DNA of 64,000 nucleotides from an uncultured Lachnospiraceae bacterium (GCA_910586705.1 CAJUJK010000008.1:80250-144249), one strand, 5' to 3'. Shown: positions 8,535 through 21,400, counted from the first letter of the stretch. Made by a program: numbers and translations. The notes: generated by a model from the letters alone, not told the origin.

Positions 8535-8558
8535 GTGATGATTTGGAGGAAGGATACG

Positions 8559-9833
8559 ATGTACAAAAAAGAGACAATCTGCATACAGTCGGGGTGGAAG
8601 CCGAAGAACGGGGAGGCGAGGGTGCTCCCGATCTACCAGAGTACGACTTTCAAATATGAGAGTTCGGAGCAGATGGGGCGGCTTTTTGATCTGGAGGAGA
8701 GTGGGTATTTCTATACCCGGTTACAGAATCCTACGAACGACTGTGTGGCGCAGAAAATATGCGAGCTTGAGGGCGGCGTGGCGGCTATGCTTACCTCTTC
8801 CGGGCAGGCGGCGAACCATTATGCCGTATTCAATATCTGTGAGGCGGGCGACCATGTGGTGATGAGTTCCACGGTTTACGGCGGCAGTTTCAATCTGCTC
8901 ACCTGCACCATGAAGAAGATGGGAATCGAGTGTACGGTGGTGGATCCTGACGCGCCGGCGGAGGAACTGGAAAAAGCTTTTCAGGAAAACACCAAATGTG
9001 TGTTTGCGGAGACGATCGCGAATCCGGCGCTGGTGGTTCTCGACATAGAAAAGTTTGCGGCGCTGGCACATGCCCATCAGGTGCCGCTGATTGTGGACAA
9101 TACCTTTGCCACGCCAATCAACTGCAATCCCTTTAAATGGGGCGCGGATATCGTGACGCACTCCACCACGAAATATATGGACGGACATGCCATGGCTGTG
9201 GGCGGCTGTATTGTGGATTCGGGCAATTTTGACTGGGCGGCGCACCCGGAAAAATTCCCCGGGCTGTGTACGCCAGACGAGTCCTATCACGGCATTGTCT
9301 ATACGGAAAAATTCGGGAAGGCGGCTTATATCACGAAGGCGACGAGCCAGCTGATGCGGGATCTCGGTTCCATCCAGTCGCCCCAGAATGCGTTTTTGCT
9401 GAATGTGGGTCTGGAGACGCTGCCTCTGCGCATGGAGAGACACTGTTATAACGCGCAGAAGTGCGCAGAATTTTTGCAGGACCACGAAAAGGTGGCGTGG
9501 GTGAATTATCCGGGGCTTTCCGGCAATAAATATTACGATCTGGCGAAAAAATATATGCCAGACGGCACATGCGGCGTGATTTCCTTTGGTCTGAAGGGTG
9601 GCAGGGAGGCAGCCGCAAAAATGATGGATCATCTGGAACTGGCGGCGATCGTGACCCATGTGGCGGATGCAAGAACGAGTGTTCTGCACCCGGCGAGTCA
9701 TACGCACAGGCAGATGAATGACGAACAACTGAAAGAGGCGGGGGTAGCGCCCGATCTGATCCGGCTTTCTGTGGGGATCGAGCATATCGATGATATTATT
9801 GCGGATCTTGCGCAGGCACTCTCCGCTTTATAA
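8559..9833 (+). CDS. metY: O-acetylhomoserine sulfhydrylase / aminocarboxypropyltransferase
   Basis: A PLP enzyme of the Cys/Met-metabolism family that makes homocysteine (or methionine) from O-acetylhomoserine and sulfide or methanethiol. The 424-residue protein shows LPIYQSTTFKYESSEQM, TRLQNPTNDCVAQKICELEGG, TSSGQAANHYA and the PLP lysine K205 in HSTTKYMDGHAMAVGG. The C-terminal SVGIEHIDDIIADL is typical. ATG 8559 follows GGAGGAAGG; the frame is open from 8448, but that extension would run through the hairpin element and has no ribosome site. Homocysteine made here is the substrate of MetH, encoded at 53.6 kb behind a related leader. No SAM-I riboswitch or T-box was seen. Confidence 0.92.
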   Translation: MYKKETICIQSGWKPKNGEARVLPIYQSTTFKYESSEQMGRLFDLEESGYFYTRLQNPTNDCVAQKICELEGGVAAMLTSSGQAANHYAVFNICEAGDHVVMSSTVYGGSFNLLTCTMKKMGIECTVVDPDAPAEELEKAFQENTKCVFAETIANPALVVLDIEKFAALAHAHQVPLIVDNTFATPINCNPFKWGADIVTHSTTKYMDGHAMAVGGCIVDSGNFDWAAHPEKFPGLCTPDESYHGIVYTEKFGKAAYITKATSQLMRDLGSIQSPQNAFLLNVGLETLPLRMERHCYNAQKCAEFLQDHEKVAWVNYPGLSGNKYYDLAKKYMPDGTCGVISFGLKGGREAAAKMMDHLELAAIVTHVADARTSVLHPASHTHRQMNDEQLKEAGVAPDLIRLSVGIEHIDDIIADLAQALSAL

Positions 9834-9848
9834 GAGAAGGATAACATT

Positions 9849-11336
9849 ATGACTTATCGGAAAACATGGTTTGATTATGTGCTCTGGGCAGCTTACGCGG
9901 GGCTCTGTGTGGCGCTGCTCGCTTATGTGGGAAAACATATCTATGTGTTCTATGTTGGAACGTCTCTTGCGAAGCTTGGCACATTTCTGCCATTTCCGCT
10001 GATCCTGTGTCTCTATTCGGGCATTCGCCTGTCTGCACAGGCAATCAGAAAAAAGCGCTATCTTTCCGCGCATACATCTGGCATGGCGGAATCGTTTGTG
10101 ATTTCCATATCTTTTGTATTCGGTCTTATCCTGAGAATAAGGGAGGGACTCTATGAGGCGGTGCCTTCCTTTGAACCGGGAGAATACTATGAAATGGCTG
10201 TTGTGAGGGCGGGGGCGGACAGTCCGGCTCTCTCGCACGGGTTGAGCGACCTGTTTGTGCGCTGTCTCCGTGTTGTTTTTTCTTTTCTGGGAAACAGTAT
10301 GACTGCGGCAATGCTGTTCCAGATTTTTTTGCAGATGCTGATCCTTCTATTTGCTTACCTCGCAGTCAGAATAGCGGCAGGCAGGTTTGCGGCATGTACA
10401 GTGCTTCTGCTGTTGGCATTTTCCGATGCGGTGATCCGTAAAATGTATGTGATTGATCCGGAATGTATGCTGTTAGCGGTTATGCTTGCAGGGCTTTGTC
10501 TCGTACTTGGTTTTGTGCGGGCGGCGCTTAGCGGCAGCGGCGGTTTCGGCAGTCTGCCGGGAGCTGTGTTTCTCGGCATTGTTTTAGGCGTCCTGTGCTA
10601 TCTGGAATGTGGCATGGCGGTTCTCTTTTTGTTTCTGGCGGGACTTTTTACCGGGAAACTGGGTGCTGACACCGGGCGGAAACGTATGATCGGAAGCCTG
10701 TTTCTGGTACTGGCAGGCAGTCTTGCAGGGTTTTTGTGTGCCATCGGCATAGATGCCTCTTTCAGCGGCGTCAGTTTTTATCAAGGGCTTATGTCATGGA
10801 CCCTGCCGTATTTAAATTTCAGGATGGGCGCAAGGATATTTAGTGTAATCGGCATGGATCACCTCTTTTTTGCACTGATTTTTCTCCCGGCTTCTTTTTT
10901 AGGACTTGTGTTTATCCAAGGGGACCGCGAGCAGGATTTCACGCTGTGGCTTTTGCCATGTGTTCTTCTTGCACCCGTTTTTGTCATGGATTTCAGCGTC
11001 GTGGGATTCGGTGGCGTGGTGTTGTTTTTCTGGTGCGTGATGGCGGCGCTTGGCTTGAAGAATACCGTGTTTGGCGGGCAGGCGGAAGTCCTGCGGGAAA
11101 AGATAGAGGAGATCAACGCGGCGGCAGCGCCTATCCCTGCGGCAGCGCCTGTGGCGGCGGGGGCGATCCCCGGGAGTCCGGCGGCGGTTTCGGAGGAAAA
11201 GCCGCGGTTTATCGAAAACCCGCTGCCACTTCCGAAAAAGCATGTGAAGCGTGAGATGGATTACGACTATGATGTGACGGAAGCGGACATGCACTATCAG
11301 GTGGAAGTTGCGGAGGGGGACGAGTTTGATTTTTAA
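9849..11336 (+). CDS. Polytopic membrane protein of unknown function
   Basis: The 495-residue product has about ten hydrophobic segments between residues 10 and 405 and a cytosolic-looking C-terminal tail of ~90 residues. The tail contains an Ala/Pro-rich linker (residues ~425-450) and a Tyr/Asp-rich end (MDYDYDVTEADMHY). The membrane part, with a short conserved-looking segment REGLYEAVPSFEPGEYYEMA after the third helix, is compatible with a GT-C-type glycosyltransferase fold, but I cannot see a convincing catalytic DxD or ExD motif. It starts 16 bases after metY with AGAAGG upstream, so it may be cotranscribed. A terminator follows. Confidence 0.72.
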   Translation: MTYRKTWFDYVLWAAYAGLCVALLAYVGKHIYVFYVGTSLAKLGTFLPFPLILCLYSGIRLSAQAIRKKRYLSAHTSGMAESFVISISFVFGLILRIREGLYEAVPSFEPGEYYEMAVVRAGADSPALSHGLSDLFVRCLRVVFSFLGNSMTAAMLFQIFLQMLILLFAYLAVRIAAGRFAACTVLLLLAFSDAVIRKMYVIDPECMLLAVMLAGLCLVLGFVRAALSGSGGFGSLPGAVFLGIVLGVLCYLECGMAVLFLFLAGLFTGKLGADTGRKRMIGSLFLVLAGSLAGFLCAIGIDASFSGVSFYQGLMSWTLPYLNFRMGARIFSVIGMDHLFFALIFLPASFLGLVFIQGDREQDFTLWLLPCVLLAPVFVMDFSVVGFGGVVLFFWCVMAALGLKNTVFGGQAEVLREKIEEINAAAAPIPAAAPVAAGAIPGSPAAVSEEKPRFIENPLPLPKKHVKREMDYDYDVTEADMHYQVEVAEGDEFDF

Positions 11337-11403
11337 TTAGGAAATTATATCGCATGTAAAGAACATTATGGAGTTTAAGATTTTATAAATGAGTCATACT
11401 AAG

Positions 11404-11433
11404 AGAGAGCCAGACAGACAGGCTCTCTTTTTT
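11404..11433 (+). terminator. Rho-independent terminator
   Basis: AGAGAGCC (11404-11411) pairs with GGCTCTCT (11421-11428), followed by six T residues. It ends the metY-membrane protein unit before tepA. Confidence 0.85.
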
Positions 11434-11521
11434 GATACGCAGTATTTCGAGTCTGTTTATGCTGTTTATGCGGCATATGGGACAATGTGAGAATCTGACA
11501 GATACGGAAAGGAGCACGGGC

Positions 11522-12250
11522 ATGGGAAACAACAAGGATACGAAAAATAAGAATACCCAGAACAAGGACGAAAACGAGAAAGAGAAAAAGCGGGAGAACG
11601 AAAAGCAGAGGGACGAGCGGATAGAAAAGGTGGGACAGGTGACGCTTGATGAGAACGCGCTGCACCATAAAATCCATCTGCTCACGATTATCGGGGAGAT
11701 CGAGGGACACGACAACTTAAGCAGCAATGCGAAGACGACCAAATACGAGCATATCCTGCCACAGCTTGCGGCGATCGAGGACAGCGGCGAGGTGGACGGC
11801 GTGCTGATTCTTTTGAATACCATGGGCGGCGATGTGGAGGCGGGGCTTGCCATCGCGGAGATGATTGCGTCCCTGAGCAAGCCGACGGTTTCCCTTGTGC
11901 TTGGCGGGAGTCATTCGATCGGTGTACCGATTGCGGTGAGCACGGACTATTCCTATATTGTGCCGACGGGAACCATGGTGATCCATCCTGTGCGCTTAAG
12001 CGGCATGGTGATCGGCGTACAGCAGACGTTTGATTATTTCAAGCAGATACAGAACCGCATTACCGGGTTTGTCTGCGAGCACTGTAAGATTCCCAAACCC
12101 CGTCTGGAAGAACTGATGATGGAGACAGGGATGCTGACGAAGGACGTCGGGACAGTGCTTGTAGGAAGAGAGGCTGTGGAGGAGGGCATCATCTGCGAGG
12201 TGGGTGGTATCAGCGATGCCATTGGAAAGCTCCATGATATGATAAAATAA
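11522..12250 (+). CDS. tepA: TepA-like ClpP-fold serine protease
   Basis: The product (242 residues) belongs to the ClpP/crotonase group related to Bacillus TepA (YmfB), implicated in protein export and spore development. After a highly charged Lys/Glu/Asn-rich N-terminus (residues 1-45), the catalytic core has LTIIGEIEGHD, ILLNTMGGDVEAGLAIAEMI, the nucleophile S132 in GGSHSIGVPIA and the histidine near 155 in MVIHPVR. ATG 11522 follows AAAGGAG 8 bases upstream; the open frame from 11432 is not supported. In Bacillus the gene is close to spoIIIE; here a giant surface-protein gene lies between them. Confidence 0.9.
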   Translation: MGNNKDTKNKNTQNKDENEKEKKRENEKQRDERIEKVGQVTLDENALHHKIHLLTIIGEIEGHDNLSSNAKTTKYEHILPQLAAIEDSGEVDGVLILLNTMGGDVEAGLAIAEMIASLSKPTVSLVLGGSHSIGVPIAVSTDYSYIVPTGTMVIHPVRLSGMVIGVQQTFDYFKQIQNRITGFVCEHCKIPKPRLEELMMETGMLTKDVGTVLVGREAVEEGIICEVGGISDAIGKLHDMIK

Positions 12251-12284
12251 GGTCGCTCATGTTCTACTCTTTCTTCATAAATAT

Positions 12285-12313
12285 TTGACAAATACAGTGT
12301 TTTGGAGTAAATT
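12285..12313 (+). promoter_or_regulatory. Promoter of the giant surface-protein gene
   Basis: TTGACA (12285-12290), 17 bp, TAAATT (12308-12313). It lies in the AT-rich gap after tepA and about 90 bp before the proposed start, so the giant gene is probably transcribed on its own. Confidence 0.6.
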
Positions 12314-12402
12314 TTAAAATATAACAACATTTTGCATAGAATTTGCGTGATGTAAGAAGGAAAAGATTTCAATTTATGATGAAGGAGAGTGGAAAGAGAG
12401 TG

Positions 12403-15400
12403 ATGAAAACAGTGTACGGAAAATTTAAACGGATGCTTTCTGTTCTGTTAGCGACGGCGCTGGTGCTGACCTGCGTGCCTCAGACAGGTATGCAGGTTTT
12501 TGCGGCTGAATCCGATGCGGAAGCTGTGGTTTCAGAGGACGGACAGATGACGGAAGAGGAAGCGCCTGCGGAGGAGCAGGAAAAGCAGAAGGAATCGGAA
12601 GAGCAGGAGATTACAGAAGAAAACGAAGAATCGGAAGAAGAGGTTACAGAAGAAGACGAAGAACTAAAAGAGGAAACTCCTTCGGAAGAGAAGGCGCCTG
12701 AAAAGGAGCAGGATTCAGAAACACCCGAAAATTCTGAGGGGGGGGGTACAACAGATGACCCTGTAGAAGAGGAGATCGAGGAGGAGATCAACGCGGCGGC
12801 GGACGGAGCGGATGAGGGTACAGAGACAAATCCTGAGGAACCAGATACGCCTCCGGCGGAAGATCAGACGACGAAATACACTCTTACAGTCAATACGGGT
12901 GAGAATGCAGATCAGATTGAAAAGATTATGTATGCGTATGGCGATTCTGTGCCTGCGGATACAGGGTTCGTGGAATGGGCAGGTTCTCCGGCAGAAATCC
13001 CGGAAAATAAGACTGTCTATCTGAAAGTCACTTCTAAAGAAGGATTCGATGTAAAGATCAAACAGCAGTATCAGGGCGGCGACGAGACGGTGGCAGGCGA
13101 TTATCTTGAGAAATACGACTGCTATCAGTTTTTCATGTCGAAGGATCTGACACTGACGGTTTCTGCGGAGACTGCGAAGAAACAGGTTAGGATTCAGAAA
13201 AACTCGACGGACGGCTTTGAGAGCGTTTATTATTCCATTGATAACAAAAAAGAAGGTACGGAAGACTATGAGACTGGAAAACAGCAGGCTTTCAGCGGAA
13301 CCAGTGTCAGTATAGAGATTTCATCCGATCAACAGTTGACTTTGTCGGTCAAAACGAAGGGGGTGAATCGCTATCGCGTCTATGTATGCTGTGAGGATAA
13401 CCAAAATACGACATATGTTCCATCCGAAGATGGGAATGAGGAGATTTATCACATAGAGGGAAAGTCACTCAGAAAAAACGATACAGTCAATATCTCGGCG
13501 ATCAAGCTGTATTGGCTTACGGTCGAGGCAGACACAAATAGTATCAAAGAAAAGATTGAGAGTATCTGGAGTGTTCCGCTTGAAGCGGCTGACGGAGATA
13601 CAGCTTTAGACGAGGTGAGTGATGATGCCTTTAGTGAGGAGTGGGATGTTGGAACAAATGGAGGCATAACTGCACAGACTTGCTATGTGGAACAAGGTGA
13701 AAAAACTGGTGCAGTTTTTTTCAAAGCGAAGCCAAAAGACGATTACGAAATCAAGGTAACTCCCGAAACAAAACATATTACATCTATAGTAAAGGACGGA
13801 GCCTTTTATTATAAGATCGTGATGCCGGAACCGGAGAGCGACGAGACCTACACCATCTCCGCCGTTCCCAAACCCCAGTGCAGCCTTACCATCCCGGATT
13901 TCTCCGGCATCAAGGGAATCGAGTCGGTGAAGTATGCGACGGAATTAAAGGAAGACCCGGCAGGTTCGGGAACTTCTGTGCCGGACTGGAAAGAGTATAC
14001 CGCTTCGACATATCCTTTTGTCAAGCGTGGAGAAAAGATATATCTTCAGGTGAATGTGGCGGACGGCTATGATGCCGCCGAAACAAAAATATATACAACC
14101 TACGGCACATTGGCAGAGGACAAAGAGCCGGTGACGGCAGAAGCCGACGGGTCTTATGTTCTGACCATGAAGGATGGTCTGTCCCTGCGGATCGTGACTC
14201 AGCTAAAATCAAATACAATCACGGTCACGAAAGATGCCGATGTCAAGAATGTATATTACACCATAGACAACGACGCAAGAAAGACGCTGGGAGCTACCGA
14301 AGAAATAAAAGCCACCAGAGAGAACATGGTCACTCTGGAATTTGCGATGGAGGATGGCTTTGGCGTCGCTGTGACCAAGACATCGGACGGCGGAAGCGCT
14401 GAGCCTCTGGAGACTACATACGATACCTATAGTGGAAATTACGAGTGCGAGCTGAAAGATATTACGGCGGATGTCGCAGTTAATGTGACTTCTGTTTCCC
14501 TTGCCACGATCCACATGCCTGAAACATTTACGGGCACGGGTGTCAAAAAAGTGCAGTACGCGACGCAGGAGACTGGCGACAGTTCCGCGCTGACATGGTA
14601 CAATGCGGTGGCGGGGGAGACGATCCGGGTTCCGGCTTCGGGTATGAATGTATACCTGCTCGTCACGCCGGAGACAGGGCGAAAGTGTATAGTCAGCTAT
14701 GGCGCGACGTGGGATGCGGATGAGGCGTCACAGACAGATGTTCCAACAGCGCCGGGCAAGAACTATTATGACCTGACAAGCATCCTCTCATCGGCACCGA
14801 TATGGTTGTTTATGAAGCAGGATTCATCGACTGCTACCCATACACTCACCATAAAAAGGGGTGGAACGCTGGCGGCAATCCGCGATATTGCATATACGAT
14901 GAATGCGGATGACAAGAATAGCTGGGTCAGCGTGGGAAGCGCGAAAGAAATTCCGAGGCTGGCAAAGGATTCTGTCGTGTATGTCCGCACGTCCGTAAAG
15001 CCGGGCTATACATGTTCGGTTACGAAGGATGCGGGAGTGACACCTGAGACCCCGGACGCCAATGGTGTATACAGCATTACGATGGATGCCGACGTTGCGA
15101 TTACAGTGAAAGCCGAAGCGGCGGCGCAGACTGTAAAATACATGGAGAACCTGAATGGTGCGGACAAAGGGGCTGTATTCCTCAGCGACAGTAAATTCAC
15201 GCGTGAGGGCGCAGATGGTCAGCCAGAGAACCTGAAGGATTATGCTGGTGCAGATGGCATTGTGACACCCGCCGATCCAGCAAAGCCGATCACCTGCGAG
15301 GACACCCTCACCTTGTCCTTCACGCCGAAGGAAGGATATAAGGTGACCGTCACCAGAAAGACTGGCGAAGCGCCTGCAGGCGGGGCGGATGATACCCGTA

Positions 15401-18400
15401 AAACGACAGAACAGACCTACTTCCCCGGCGACGCATGTAAGTATGTGATTACCAATATCACAGCCGATACGGAGATCACCGTGGAGGCGAAAAAGATAGA
15501 GTCGCTCCGTGTTCGGGGCGGATTCAGCGGAAATCATGTCAAAGAGGTGAAGTATGCGGTAGGAACTGTGGATGCAGGCGATGCAGATGCGTCTGCAGAT
15601 CCAGAGGTAATCGGGAAACTTCCGGGCGGTCTGACATGGAAGACGGCGGAAGACAAAGATAACATTGCGATTACAAATGTGGGTGCAGACGAGAAGGTTT
15701 ATCTGCTGGTATTGCCCGAGGACCACTACGTGGCGGCGGCATCACAGGAGGCAGGTGATCCCGCCGTGCCGACACCCTTAACGGGAAAGAAGTATACGGA
15801 TAAGACGTCGGAAAAGGTCTATGCTTATTATGGGGACATTGCTCTCACAGGGGGAAAGACAGTAACCCTTACGACCACGCCGATGGATTATAAGGTTATC
15901 GTGGGCAGAAGCGTTTCTGAGGAGGGCGCTGTTGTTGCAGATGTATTCATGGGCGGCATGACATATAAGAAAGCAGCGGACGTTGCAGAGGGAGACGAAA
16001 CAATCACGCCCGACGCGCCCGCGCCAGACGAGAATGCAGATTCGTTTGACTTTACGTTCGGAGAGACGTTGATCATGGAGTTTTCCATGAAGGAAAGCTA
16101 CAAACCTGTCGTAACAAAGAAGACAGGAGATGCAGAGCAGTCCCAGACGTTGTCTGGAACAGGTGTCCCGGATGCCGGGAATATCGGCTGTAAAAAATAT
16201 ACGTATCGAATCAGCGGTTTCACGGGCGACACCGAAATTGCGATCATGGCTGAGCGCGCAAGCTACAGAATAAACAGCTTCGTGAAACCGAAAGTGGATT
16301 CTGGACTGTCATCGACCGACATCACGGGCGTCGTCCTTAAGAGTGGGACTTCGGCTGTTGAAAATGGGAAAGAGTTCAGCATTCCTGCGGACAGCGATCT
16401 GACCTTTACGGTGGAGGGCGTTAATGAAGGACATCGTCTGGATGTGACTTACCGCAAAAAGGTGGAAGACAGCCCTGCGGCTTCTCGGCCTACTGATAAG
16501 GATGCAGAATTACTTCGCAAAGATACCATAAACGGAAAGGATACCTATACATGGAGGATCGATGCGTCTGAGGTGAAGGGTATCGGCGACCTGACGATTC
16601 TTGTGGAAGTGCGCAAAAAAGACGGGAAGGCAGTTGTCAGGACAGTGAATGCCGAGGAACTGTCAAATAACCATGTAGATAAAATATCTGGTGAAAAGGA
16701 CGGGAAATATACGCTGGAGATCGATTCCATTGGCGTGGAGCGGGAGGAGGATTCGGTATTCTCCTTTAAGATCACGCCCCAGACCTACTATATGGTAGAT
16801 AAAGTCACCGTGGAGGATGGCGATGGGAATGAAATCGGCGGACTGACGGTGAACGGCACGGGACAGAATGCAGTCTACTCCTTTGCGGTGAGGAGGGGCG
16901 AAAATATCATTAGTGTCAAGACGAAGAAAGATCCCGCGCAGATGTACCAGTTAAAATTGAATCTGGTGGGGGATCAGGAATCTGTTGATATCAGTCTGGA
17001 ACCTGCGGGGATCGATGCAGACGAAGGCGGAATAGATCCTAAATTAGAAACCAGAAGAAATCTGGCGACTCTGAACAGTGCGGTACTCGTGAAGATCACC
17101 CCCAGCGATAAGTATGAGCTTCTGACGGGTTCTGACGGGAAAGCGCTTGTGAGTGTGTCCGGCGCGGAAGGTGCGAAAATCACGGATGAGACGCGGTCTG
17201 ATGAGGAATCCAGAACCAGAACATACCGGGTTAATCTTGTCTCGAAGAAGATTGTCACCCTGACGGTAAAGACGAAAGCGGAGGCGTTGACGGACGATGC
17301 CACGGTTACGTTTGATCTGGATGAAGAGCGTGCGCCCCATGTGAGCGGTCTCCGGGTGGACAGTCAGGAGAACAAGAAGGGCGAGAGCATGGTCGTCAAA
17401 GGGAAGGACAGCGTCTATACGCTGAGAGAAGGCGTGGAGAAGCTCCGCTTTACGCTGGACGCGATAGGCTCCTACAGCCCGGTGGTGACATACAACGGCT
17501 CCGAATTTGCAGCGGAAGGAAATCCGGACAGAAACGGTGACGGCACGAAGACATGGCGGTATGCGGTCGCGGCGGCGCGGCTGGACAGAGATGCGCGGCT
17601 TGAGATCGGAGAGAAGGAAGTCAGAAAATCACTTCGTCTGCGCTATGATAAAGACGAAACAGATGTGACGGTAAAAGATGGAAATAAAGAGATAGTGGGG
17701 ACTGTCTCCGGAAACGATATGTTATTCAGTGGTATCTTAGAGGGAAGCCCTTTGACCATCGAGGTCAACACGAAGCAGGGTTTTGGTATCACGGATATCA
17801 CGACTAGAAAAGCGGGTGCGGACGAGGAGGAGATCGCGGAACAGGTAGAGAATCCCGAGGCTCACAGATTTATAGTAGATCTGTCGGAAAGCACCACGGT
17901 GACGGTCGGCACAGGGGAGATCGTCTGGGGTGAGAAGCTGGAAGAGGTCGGCGGGGATGTGATCACGCCCAATGTAATCGATGAGTACGATGTGGGCTGG
18001 GATAAAAAATATGTGTTCAGCGCCACCATCGGGAAAAATACGCCGGTTGCTTTCACGAGGGCGGAGCTCTGGCAGGATCAGGAGGAGATTCCGCAGGGGG
18101 ATGACGAGGATGCGCTCTGGCGCTGTACTGCCGGCGGGAAGGAAGCTGTGACGAGACCGCAGATCAGTTTTTCCGACCAGATGGATAAGGGTAAATACAG
18201 GCTTGTGCTCTTTAGAAAAGATAAGAAGGAAGAGGTTGTGGCGGTGACCTGTCATCTGAATATCTACCGGCCCTTGCGGGACGATAAGGTGCAGATCGGA
18301 GCCGGCGGCGATATCGTGCAGGCGGCGGATACCACGGCATATTACGCTGTTACCACGAACGCGGGTGCGTTGGCGGACAGCATCTTTGTGGCAGTCAAGG

Positions 18401-21400
18401 AGAAAGATCCGAATGCGGAGAATAAGCTGCCGAAGGACTATACATTTGATTTTGACAAGGAAAAAGAAGATAGTGTCATCACAAAACAGCCTGTCATCAA
18501 AGGCGGAAAACTGGAGGTCACGACAGGACGCGTTACGGGCGATAGCTATTGGCTGATGTTCTATACACAGAAGCCCGGTACGACGGCGGTGAATGGGAAG
18601 GTTGACGAGGAGGACAGACAGTACCTCACTAAGCAGTCGGGACTTACGTCGAAATATCTGGCGGTGAAGGTGACAGCGGGTCATCTGTTCAAAGAAAATG
18701 TGGTTCCCACAGTGAAGCTTAAATCCGCGTCTGATGTGGCTCTGACCTTTACGGTGGGTGCTAAGAATATTAAAAAACCGAATCGTACAAAGGTATTTTA
18801 TGAGGTGATCGTCAGCCCGCAGTACGAGAACCGCCATGCGGGTATCATCAAAAAAAATATTGATCCTGTCTATGTGGAGAAAAACGGAGACAGTCAGGAA
18901 GTGACGGTCAAAGTGAGCGAACTGGAGCAGGGAAGTGGCGCTGACTGTAAGTTTGACGTCAGGGTAAGGCTTGTACACGCTAATCTGACCGAAGATGATG
19001 CGATCGAAGGAAATCTTGAGACGATCGGAAATAATGCGGGTCTGATCAAGGAGGAAAAGGTGCTCGCGGCGGGCACGGCGTTTTCCAAGGTCGGTTTTGC
19101 GGCGACCAGAAAGCCCGCTTACGAGACGAAACTGACGCTGAAAGCAGTCAAATCCACGATCTACACAAACGAGACGGCGGTTGTGGCGGAGCCGAAATTC
19201 GGCAAGGAGACTTCGTGGAATGAACTTGAAAAAGGTACGCAGAAAGATATCACGCCAGGGTTGAAAGACGCACAGAAACTGAAGGTTTCACTGGAAGGCA
19301 ATCAGATCGTTGCAACGGCGGATGAGGGCGTGGCATTAGGGAAACACACGATTGAAGTCTATGCGGTGACGGGACATGAGGATATGTACGCCGCGAGAGG
19401 CGAGGTCACGATCACAGTGGCGCGCGGTATCGAAGATATCACGGTCAACCTTTCCACTGACCGGATCTGCAAGACGCCAAAGAAAGCGGCTACAGTAAAA
19501 GCTGTCGCGTCTTACAATCAGGCGCTGCAGGCTGCGAATGCGGATACGCCTGCACCGAAGACGCCGAAGGTGAAATGGTTTGTCGTAGGCGCGAACACGG
19601 ATGAGAAAGACATCACGGAAGATGTGATGCGTGCGCTGCGCGGTCTGGCGAAGGAAAAGAGCTTTAAAAACGGCATGATTGTTCTGGACGGAAACCGTGT
19701 GGCGGAGCAGCCGGACAGTCTGATTAAGATCAGCCAGAGCGGCGGTGTGACGGTAGATAAGAACTGCGGGACAGGTGTGAACTTCAAGGCGCTCGCACTG
19801 GCGAATGACTATGAAGACAGTGTGCGTTTTGGTCTCAGCAAAGAGATCAAAGTCACGGATCAGCCGGTTGTTCTCGACGAAGTGCGGATTATGAAGAAAG
19901 AACCCAAGGCTGCCAGATACAGCGAGGTCAGGGGTGATAAGACGGGTGCCGTCAAGGCTGGCGATTTAAATGGTACGTATCTGATGGGATTCCTTTCGGG
20001 TATGAAGGAACAGGATAGTTATGCGGAGGAAGAGATCGGACAATATCGTGTAAACCAGCAGCTTACCTACTACTCCAACAACACCAGAGCTGTCAGGGTA
20101 AATACCTATACCGGAGAGATCACGGTGATCAGTCCGGCGAAGAATGTGAAGCTCTACGCGCGGACGGGAGACGGTAGCAACGGTGGAAAGAACACCGAGA
20201 AGAGCGTTATCGTCACGGTCTGCTACGACGAGACGGGAGAGCTGAGTCTGGATATCGAAAAACAGGTGAGAAACGGAGAGAAAAAGATCATGTGGAGCGC
20301 GGAGGAGAGCAATTCCGCCGGCCCCGCTTACAGTACGGTCATTCCCTTCAAGGATTCCACCGGGGCAGTCTTTAAACTGAACGTAAAGCATAAGGATGCT
20401 GAAAAAGATTGGAGTGAGATACCGGCATATACGAATTACAGTTTGTCCGTGAGCGGCGGCAGGCTGATTGAGTGGAATAAGAAGACGGGGGAAGCTTTTG
20501 TTCTGGTGAATACGAGACAGGCGGTGGTGAAGCTCACAAATAATGAGACAAAGCCGAAGGTTACGAAAAAGTTCCTGTTTACCAACGAGGCGTTGGAGGC
20601 GGTCAAGAACGTGAAGGCGCCGAAGGTTTCCTACACCTATGCGAACAAGAACGTGATCGGCGCGGAGAACGGCATCCGCAAAGTGGGTATCGCCCTTAAG
20701 GACAACGGTAAAAATTACCCGCTGAATCTCTACACGGGCAGGACTGTGGCGGAGGGCGAGGAGCTTTACGCGAAGATTGAGCTTGACCGTGCAGGTCAGA
20801 ACAACGCAAACAAAATGTCCCTTGATCAGTTTGCCGAAAGCCTGCGGAACCTGCAGCAACGCGGGCTGGAGCCACTGACACACACAAACTCCAGTCTGGA
20901 GCTTGATTTTGATGGCAGACAATTGAAGGCAGGGAACTACAAGCTGAAGATCACGGTCGGGACGGTGGATGAGGACCGTGTGTTTATGCCAAAGGCGGCG
21001 CCGGCAGTCGTCACGATCAAGGTGAAAAAGGAGCCGAAGCTTTCCTTTAAGCCCACAACGACTTACAAGTTTTCTGCGCTGGACTGCACGGAAGTAGCGC
21101 TGACGGGCAAAAAGGCGAGCAAGGAGATGACTGTTGACTTTACCGGGCTAAAAAATGCCGCGAAGAAGAGCAGTATGGGGCAGATGAATGCCTTTATGAC
21201 ATATTTTGAGTTGGAGGGTGATAAGCTTAAGCTGACTGACGCGTGCTTTAAGGAGACCGCAGGCGGCGAGTGGATCACAGACATTCCAGAGGATGATCTG
21301 GTTGGTTACGTGGAGTATGAGGGGCATTATCCGAACACGCCGAAGAACAGCCGGTTAAAGGGCGCAGCAAAGATCACTGTCAAGCTTGTGGATGGAAAGA

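Noticed and set aside
8448..8558. Longer N-terminus for metY
   Set aside because: The extension would be translated from the hairpin repeat, has no ribosome site, and does not resemble the family; ATG 8559 has GGAGG.
17737..18978. A 413-residue open frame on the - strand inside the giant gene
   Set aside because: It lies wholly within the strong + strand coding frame, has no ribosome site or recognisable domain, and other long antisense frames occur across the same GC-rich gene; it is a shadow frame.
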